From the NCBI RefSeq assembly GCF_017639205.1, contig NZ_CP071139.1:7811501-7875500 (forward strand): DNA of 64,000 nt. The letters are read 5' to 3'. The stretch is from Streptomyces nojiriensis (GTDB taxonomy: Bacteria; Actinomycetota; Actinomycetes; Streptomycetales; Streptomycetaceae). The notes beneath the pieces were generated by a model that saw nothing but the letters and a program-made list of their open reading frames with translations, was not told the origin of the DNA and made no database searches. The position numbers and the translations under genes were made by a program. This document shows positions 53,501 through 62,500 of the stretch, one piece after another (position 1 is the stretch's first letter; each line of letters opens with the position of its first letter).

Positions 53501-56500
53501 CGGAGTGGCCGTCCCGAGGCCGAGACCCTCGTCTCGGCCCTCGCGCAGGCTCACGCGCACGGCGTCACCGTCGACTGGGCGGCGTATTTTGCCGGCACGG
53601 GTGCGCGGCGGGTTGATCTGCCGACGTACGCGTTCCAGCGCCAGCGGTTCTGGCCCAGCGCGGCCGTGTTCGCCGCCGGGGACCCGGAGGCGATCGGTCT
53701 CGGTGACGCCGGGCACCCGCTGCTGGGTGCCGCGGTGACGCTCGCCGATTCGGAAGGCGTCCTCCTCGCCGGTCGGCTGTCGGTGGAAACCCACCCCTGG
53801 CTCGTGGACCACACGATTCTGGGCAGTGCGCTGCTGCCGGGCACGGCCTTCGTGGAGCTGGCGATCCGTGCCGGCGACGAGGTCGGCTGCGATGTGGTGG
53901 AGGAGCTGACGCTGGAGGCGCCGCTCGTTCTGCCCGAGCGGGGCGGCGTGCAGCTTCAGCTCGTGATCGAGGCGCCCATGGCGCCTGGGCGTCGGGCGTT
54001 CAGCGTGTACTCCCGACGTCAGGACGCGCTGGCGGAGGAGCCGTGGACGCGTCACGGGTCGGGTGTGCTGGCGGCTGGTGCCCGTCCGGAGGCCGCGCAG
54101 GAGTTCGGTGAGCTGGCGGTGTGGCCGCCGTCGGGCGCCGTGCCCGTGGACATCGACGGGCTGTACGCGGACCTGGCTCAGGAGGGTGTCTCCTACGGGC
54201 CGCTGTTCCAGGGCCTGAAGGCGGCCTGGCGACGCGGTGCGGAGCTGTTCACCGAGGTGGCGCTGCCCGAGGGCGACCAGCGGGACGCGGCGCGGTTCGG
54301 GCTGCACCCGGCGCTGCTCGACGCCGGTCTGCACGCCATCGGCCACGGCGAGTCCGGCGAGCAGGCCGCTTCCGGTGCGCTGCTGCCGTTCGCCTGGGCA
54401 GGTGTCTCTCTGTACGCCGTGGGCGCGTCCTCGCTGCGCATGCGCCTGACCCCGCACTCCGCGAACGATCCGCACACGCTGGCTCTGTTGATGGCGGATG
54501 AGACGGGGCGGCCGGTGGCGGCCGTGGAGACGCTCACGCTTCGCCCGGCTTCCGCTGACCAGGTCAACGCGGCGGGCGCCGGTCACATGGAGTCGCTGTT
54601 CCGCGTGGAATGGGTGCCGGCGCCGGTCATGCCTGCCGCTCCTGCTGGTCTGCGGTGGGCGCTGCTGGGCCGGGACGCGATCGGTCTGGCCGGCACGGGT
54701 GCTCAGGTCACCGAGTACGCCGATGTGGCGGCTTTCGGTTCGGCGCTGGAGGCGGGTGAGCCTGCTCCGGATGCGGTGTTCGTCCTGCCGTCCGCTGACG
54801 TGCTGGATGGCGACGACGCTGCGGGCTCGGTTCACACGGCGGTGAATGGCGCGCTGGCGTCCGTTCAGGAGTGGCTGGCGGATGACCGGTTCGCGGCTAC
54901 GCGGCTGGTGTGGGTGACGTCGGGTGCGGTGGCTGTTGGGGCCGGTTCGGGTGTCCGGGATCTGGCGGGCAGTGCGGTGCGTGGTCTGCTGCGTTCGGCG
55001 CAGTCGGAGAACCCGGGCCAGCTCGTCATGCTCGACCTGGATGTGGAGCTGGACGCGGTGTCGGTGGCGGCGATTCCTGCCGCGCTGGCGGCTGGTGAGC
55101 CGGAGCTGGCGGTCCGCGCGGGCGTGGTGAGCGTGCCGCGTCTGGTGCGCGTGCCGTCGGCAGACGGTGCCGCCGAGGCACCCGTCGTGATGGGTGACCC
55201 GTCGGGCACGGTGCTGGTCACGGGCGCCACCGGCAGCCTCGGGCGGCTGTTCGCCCGGCACCTGGTGACTTCGTACGGTGTTGAGCGTCTGCTGCTGGTG
55301 AGCCGGCGGGGTTCTGCTGCCGAGGGTGCCGGGGAATTGGTCGCGGAGCTGGCGGAGTTGGGTGCTCGGGCGGAGCTTGCCGCCTGTGACCTCGCGGACC
55401 GGGATGCGGTGGCCGCGCTGCTGGCGTCGGTTCCGGCTGAGCACCCGCTGACGGCCGTCGTACACACCGCGGGCGTTCTGGACGACGGTGTCCTGTCGGC
55501 GCTGACACCCGAGCGGGTCGCGACTGTGCTGCGGCCGAAGGTGGACGCGGCCTTGAACCTGCATGAGCTGACGCAGGATCTGGACCTGTCTGCGTTCGTT
55601 CTCTTCTCGGGTGCGGCGGCCGCGTTCGGTGCGGCGGGGCAGGCGAACTACGCTGCGGCGAACGCGTTCCTGGAGGCCCTGGCCGAGCAGCGACGGGCCG
55701 AAGGCCTGGCTGCGACCGCGCTGGCGTGGGGTCTGTGGGCCCCGCAGGCGGGCAGTGGCGGTGGCAGTGGCGGTGGCATGGCGGCGAGCCTTGATGACGC
55801 CAACCTGCGCCGCATCGCCCGCGACGGCGTCGGGGCGCTGGCCGTCGACGAGGGGCTCGCCCTCTTCGACACCGCCATGGCGGTGGATTCGGCGGTGCTC
55901 CTGCCGATCCGCCTCGATGTCGCCGCCCTTCGGGCGCAGGCGGTCTCGGCGGGTTCGACGCCGGCCCTGCTGCGCGCCCTCGTCCGGGTGCCGGCCCGCA
56001 GGACGGTGGAGCGGCGAGGCGGCGGCTCGGAGACCGGCTCGCCGCTGGTGGCCCGTCTGCTGGCGCTGCCGGTCGCGGAGCACGAGGGTGTGCTGCTGGA
56101 CCTGGTCTGCGGGCGTGTGGCCGCGGTCCTGGGCCACACCGGTGCCGAGGCGGTCGACGCCGAACGGGCCTTCCGGGACCTCGGCTTCGACTCCCTCACG
56201 GCCGTGGAACTGCGCAACGTACTCAAGGCCGAGACCGGTCTTCGACTGTCGCCGACCCTGGTCTTCGACTACCCGACGCCGGTGGCACTGGCCCGGCACC
56301 TGCTGGCGGAGCTCGCGGTGACCGCCGAGTCGGCCGAGTCCGCCGAGCAGGGCGGCGTGCGCGGGCGGCTGACGCCCGTACGGTCCGCCTTGGACGTCAC
56401 GGACGACCCGATCGTGATCGTCGGCATGGGCTGCCGCTTCCCCGGAGGCGTGCGGACCCCCGAGGAGCTGTGGCAGCTCGTCGCAACCGGCGGCGACGGC

Positions 56501-59500
56501 ATCACCGCCTTCCCGTCCGATCGCGGCTGGAACGTCGAGGCGCTCTACCACCCCGACCCGGATCACGCCGGTACGTCGTACACGCGCGAAGGCGGCTTCC
56601 TGCACGACGCGGCCGAGTTCGACCCGGCGTTCTTCGGGATCTCGCCGCGCGAGGCCCTCGCCATGGACCCGCAGCAGCGCCTGCTGCTGGAGACCTCGTG
56701 GGAGGCCTTCGAGCGGGCCGGCATCGACCCCGCGTCCGTGCACGGCAGCCGTACCGGCGTCTTCGCCGGCGTCATGTACCACGACTACGTCACGGGCGTC
56801 GGCATCGGGGACGGTGCCGGTAGCGGGGACGAGCTGCCGGAGGGCGTCGAGGGCTACCTCGGCACCGGCAACGCCGGCAGCATCGCCTCCGGCCGGATCG
56901 CCTACACCTTCGGTCTCGAGGGCCCGGCGGTGACGGTGGACACGGCGTGCTCGTCGTCGCTGGTGGCCCTGCACTGGGCGATCCAGGCGCTCCGCAACGG
57001 CGAGTGCGACATGGCCCTGGCCGGTGGCGTTGCGATCATGGCGACTCCCGAGACCTTCATCGACTTCAGCCGGCAGCGCGGCCTCGCGGCCGATGGCCGC
57101 TGCAAGTCCTTCGCGGCGGCCGCGGACGGTACGGGCTGGGCCGAGGGTGCGGGCATGCTGCTCGTCGAGCGGCAGTCGGATGCGGTGCGCAACGGGCACC
57201 CGATCCTGGCCGTGGTGCGCGGTTCGGCGGTGAACCAGGACGGTGCGAGCAATGGCCTGACGGCCCCGAACGGTCCGTCGCAGCAGCGGGTGATCCGCGA
57301 GGCTCTGGCGAGTGCGGGTCTGTCGGCCGCGGATGTGGACGCGGTGGAGGCGCACGGTACGGGTACGCGGCTTGGTGACCCGATCGAGGCGCAGGCGCTG
57401 CTGGCGACGTACGGCCAGGACCGCCCCGAGGGCCGGCCGTTGCTGCTGGGCTCCATCAAGTCCAACATCGGTCACACCCAGGCCGCTGCCGGTGTCGCCG
57501 GCGTGATCAAGATGGTCATGGCGATGCGGTACGGAGTGCTCCCGCAGACGCTGCACGTGGACGCGCCGTCGGCCCAGGTGGACTGGGAGGACGGTGAAGT
57601 CAGCCTGCTGACGGAGGCGGTGGAGTGGCCCGAGACCGGCCGTCCGCGCCGCGCGGGCGTCTCGTCGTTCGGCATCAGCGGTACCAACGCCCACACCATC
57701 ATCGAACAGCCCCCGGTGGTCCTGGAGCCGGCGGAACCTGAAGCGGCAGTGCTGCTTCCGGCGGTGCCTTGGGTGCTCTCGGCGAAGGGCGACGGCGCGG
57801 TTCGGGCGCAGGCGCGTCAGCTCCGGTCCTACGTCCTGGCCGAGCCCGATGCGCGCTCGGTCGACGTTGCGTGGTCGCTGGCGGTCGGCAAGGCGTCGTT
57901 CGAGGACCGCGCGGCGGTGGTGGCCGCGGACCGTGAGGGCCTGCTGGCCGCACTGGAGGCGCTGGCCGAGGGCCGCTCGACGCCCGCACTGATCGAGGGC
58001 TCGCCCGCCCCCGGGAAGCTGGCCTTCCTGTTCACGGGGCAGGGGAGTCAGCGGCTGGGGATGGGGCGTGAGCTGTACGACGCCTTCCCGGTGTTCGCGG
58101 CGGCGCTGGACGCGGTGTGCGAGCGGATGGAACTGCCGCTGAAGGACGTCCTGTTCGGGGACGATGCCGCTGTGCTGGACCGGACCGAGTACGCGCAGCC
58201 GGCGCTGTTCGCGGTCGAGGTGGCGCTGTTCCGCCTCGTGGAGAGCTGGGGTGTGCGGCCGGCGTTCGTGGCCGGTCACTCGGTGGGTGAGATCGCGGCC
58301 GCGCATGTGGCCGGGGTGTTCTCGCTGGAGGACGCGTGTGCGCTGGTGGCGGCGCGTGGTCGTCTGATGCAGGCGTTGCCGTCCGGTGGTGTGATGGTCG
58401 CGGTGCAGGCGTCGGAGGACGAGGTTCTGCCGCTGCTGATGGACCGGGTGAGTATCGCGGCGATCAACGGCCCCCGGTCGGTGGTCATTGCGGGTGATGA
58501 GGACGCGGCGGTCTCGATCGCGGAGTCGTTCTCCGACCGCAAGTCCAAGCGGCTGACGGTCAGTCACGCGTTCCACTCGCCGCACATGGACGGCATGCTG
58601 GAGGACTTCCGCCGGGTGGTGGAGGGGCTTTCGTTCGAGGCCCCGCGTATTCAGGTCGTGTCGAACCTGACCGGCTCGGTCGTCTCGGACGAGATGGGCT
58701 CGGCGGAGTTCTGGGTGCGGCACGTCCGCGAGGCGGTCCGCTTCCTCGACGGCATCCGCGCCCTGGAGGGCGCGGGCGTGACGACGTTCGTGGAGCTGGG
58801 CCCGGACGGCGTGCTGTCCGCGCTCGCCCAGGACTGCCTGACCGGTGACGCGGACGTCGCCTTCGTCCCGGTCCTGCGCGCGGGGCGTGCGGAGGCCGCG
58901 TCCGCGGTCGCTGCCCTCGCTGTGGCCCATGTGCGGGGTGTGGAGGTGGACTGGTCCGCCTTCTTCGCCGGTACGGGTGCCGGGCGGGTGGAGCTCCCGA
59001 CGTACGCCTTCCAGCGGCAGCGCTACTGGCTGCAGATCACGGGCGCGGCGCGGAACGCCTCCGGCTACGACGTGGACTCCCGCTTTTGGGACGCCGTGGA
59101 GCGCGAGGATCTTGCGTCGCTCGCCGGCACGCTGGACATGGACGACGAGAACGCCTGGGGCACGGTCCTGCCGGCCCTGTCGGCATGGCGTCGTGGCCTG
59201 CGGACCCAGTCGGAGGTGGATGGCTGGCGTTACCGGGTGTCGTGGAAGCCGCTGACCGTGTCGGGCGGGAAGCTGGGCGGCGAGTGGGTCGTTGTCGCGG
59301 GCGAGGATGAGTCCTTGGCCGCTGGTGTGGTGGATGCGCTGGCCGGCGGTGGGGCTGAGGTCCGCCTGGTCGTTGTTGAGCCGGGTGTGGATCGTGTGGC
59401 TCTGGCTGGGCTGTTGTCTGGTGCGGGTTCTGTTGCTGGTGTGGTGTCGCTGCTTGCGCTGGATGAGGCTGCTGGGGTCGTCGCGTCTGCTGGTTTGGTG

Positions 59501-62500
59501 CAGGCGTTGGGTGATGTCGGGGTGGAGGCGCCGCTGTGGTGCCTGACTCGTGGTGCGGTCAGCGTTGGCCGTTCGGATCGTCTGGTGTCGGCTGTTCAGG
59601 CTCAGGTGTGGGGTCTCGGCCGTGTGGCTGCCCTTGAGGTTCCGGGGCGTTGGGGTGGTCTGGTTGACCTGCCTGAGGTGTGGGATGAGCGGGCGATGTC
59701 CCGTCTGGTGGGTGTGCTGGCTTCTGCTGGTGAGGACCAGGTCGCGGTGCGGTCATCCGGTGTCTTCGGGCGTCGGCTGGTCCGTGCCGCGAGCGGCAAC
59801 ACGGACTCCTGGACGCCTTCCGGAACCGTTCTGGTGACCGGTGGTACGGGTGCTCTGGGTGGCCGGCTGGCTCGTTGGCTGGCCGGTGCGGGCGCGGAGC
59901 GTCTGGTACTGACCAGCCGTCGGGGCGCTGACGCTCCGGGTGCGGCTGAGCTGGTGGGGGAGCTGTCCGGGCTGGGTGTTGAGGTGTCGGTCGTGGCGTG
60001 TGACGCCTCCGACCGGGATGCCCTGCGCGTGCTGCTGGAGGCTGAGGCCGACACGCTGACGGCGGTCGTGCACACGGCCGGTGTGCTTGATGACGGTGTC
60101 CTCGACGCCCTCACCTCCGAGCGTTTCGAGAGTGTGCTGCGGGCGAAGGCGACTTCTGCGCTGAATCTGCACGAGCTGACCGTCGAGCTTGGTATCGAGC
60201 TCTCCGCGTTCGTGCTGTTCTCCTCCATGAGCGGCACGATCGGCGCTGCTGGCCAGGCGAACTACGCCGCCGCGAACGCCTACCTGGACGCGCTCGCTGA
60301 GCAGCGTCGTGCGGCTGGGCTGGCCGCTACCTCGATCGCGTGGGGCCCGTGGGCCGAGGGCGGCATGGCCGCCGACGAGGCCATGGACGCGCGGATGCGG
60401 CGTGAGGGTCTGCCGCCGATGGCCCCGGACACAGCCATGGCCGTGCTGCGACAAAGCGCTGTCTCTGGGGATGCGGCCCTGCTGGTCGCGGACGTGGACT
60501 GGAAGCGCTTCGAGCCCGCATTCGCCGTGTCACGCCCCAGCACGCTCTTCGCGGAGCTGGCGGAGACCCGCTCCGCCGCCCCCGCCTCACCTGACTCCGC
60601 ATCGCCCGTCGACCGGCTTGCCGGTCTGGGCGCGGCAGAGCTGGAGCGGGAGCTGCTCGGTCTGGTCCGGACACACGTCGCGGCCGTCCTCGGGCACGAC
60701 GGCGCGGACGCGGTGGGTGCGGAGCGCGCCTTCAAGGAGCTGGGCTTCGACTCGCTCACGGCGGTCGAGCTGCGCAACCGGCTCGGTGCGGCCACGGGTG
60801 TGAGCCTGCCGGCCACGCTGATCTTCGACTACCCGACCGCCTCCGCCCTCATGGCATACCTTCGCGATGAGCTGCTGGGCACTCAGGCCCTGATCACCGG
60901 CCCGGTGGCCACGGTGGTGGAGGACGATCCGATCGCGATCGTCGCGATGAGCTGCCGCTTCCCGGGCGGTGTCCGCACCCCCGAGGACCTCTGGCAGCTG
61001 CTGGCCACCGGCGGCGACGCCATCGGTGAGTTCCCGGCCGACCGCGGCTGGGACCTGGACCGTCTCTACAGCCCGGACCCGGATCAGCAGGGCACGTTCT
61101 ATGCCCGTGAGGGCGGCTTCCTCTACGACGTGGCCGACTTCGACGCCGACTTCTTCGGGATCTCACCCCGCGAGGCCCTCGCCATGGACCCCCAGCAGCG
61201 GCTCCTCCTGGAGACCACCTGGGAGACCTTCGAACGGGCGGGCATCGATCCCGCCGCCGTGCGCGGCAGCCAGGCCGGCGTGTTCATCGGCACCAACGGC
61301 CAGGACTACGACGGGACGTTCCGTTCCATTCCCGAGGGCATCGAGGGTTTCCTCGGTACGGGTAACGCGGCGAGCGTCGTCTCCGGTCGCCTCTCGTACG
61401 CCTTCGGTCTCGAAGGCCCCGCCGTCACGGTGGATACGGCGTGCTCGGCTTCTCTGGTGGCACTGCACTGGGCGATCCAGGCCCTGCGCAGCGGGGAGTG
61501 CTCGCTGGCGCTGGCCGGTGGCGTCACCGTCATGTCCTCGCCGGGTGCCTACATCGACTTCAGCCGTCAGCGTGGCCTGGCGGCGGACGGCCGGATCAAG
61601 GCGTTCGCCGCCGACGCGGACGGTACGGGTTGGGGTGAGGGTGTCGGCATGCTGCTCGTGGAGCGGCTGTCGGACGCGCGCCGCAACGGTCACCCGGTTC
61701 TCGCGGTGGTCCGGGGTTCGGCGATCAACCAGGACGGTGCGAGCAACGGTCTGACGGCGCCGAACGGTCCGTCGCAGCAGCGGGTGATCCGCCAGGCCCT
61801 GGCCAGCGCCGGTCTGTCGGCCGCCGAGGTCGACGCGGTCGAGGCGCACGGTACGGGTACGCGGCTTGGTGACCCGATCGAGGCGCAGGCGCTCCTGGCC
61901 ACCTACGGCCAGGAGCGTGTCGACGGCCGGCCGCTCCTGCTGGGCTCTATCAAGTCGAACATCGGGCACACCCAGGCCGCCGCGGGTGTCGCTGGCGTCA
62001 TCAAGATGGTGCTCGCGATACAGCACGGCGTGCTCCCGCAGACCCTGCACGTCAATGAGCCCACCCCGCACGTCGACTGGACGGCGGGCGACATCGCCCT
62101 GCTCACCGAGCAGCGCGCATGGCCGGAGACCGGCCGTCCGCGCCGGGCCGGCATCTCCTCCTTCGGCTTCAGCGGCACCAACGCCCACACGATCATCGAG
62201 CAGGCACCGGACGCGCCCGAAGCCGAGCCGTCCGCGCAGCCGCAGGAGCGGCCCGGTGGGGTCATGCCGTGGGTGCTGTCTGCAAAGAGTGAGGCGGCCC
62301 TGCGGGTCCAGGCCGAGCGCCTTGAGGTGCTGCTCGCGTCGGACGAGCTGCTCGAACCCGCCGATGTGGCTTACGCGTTGGCGACATCGAGGTCGGCCCT
62401 TGAGCGCCGGGCCGTCGTCGTCGCGGAGGAGCGGGAAGAGTTCCTCGCCGCGCTGCGCGCCCTCGCCGCCGGCGAGCAGGCAGCCGGCCTGGTGCGCGGA

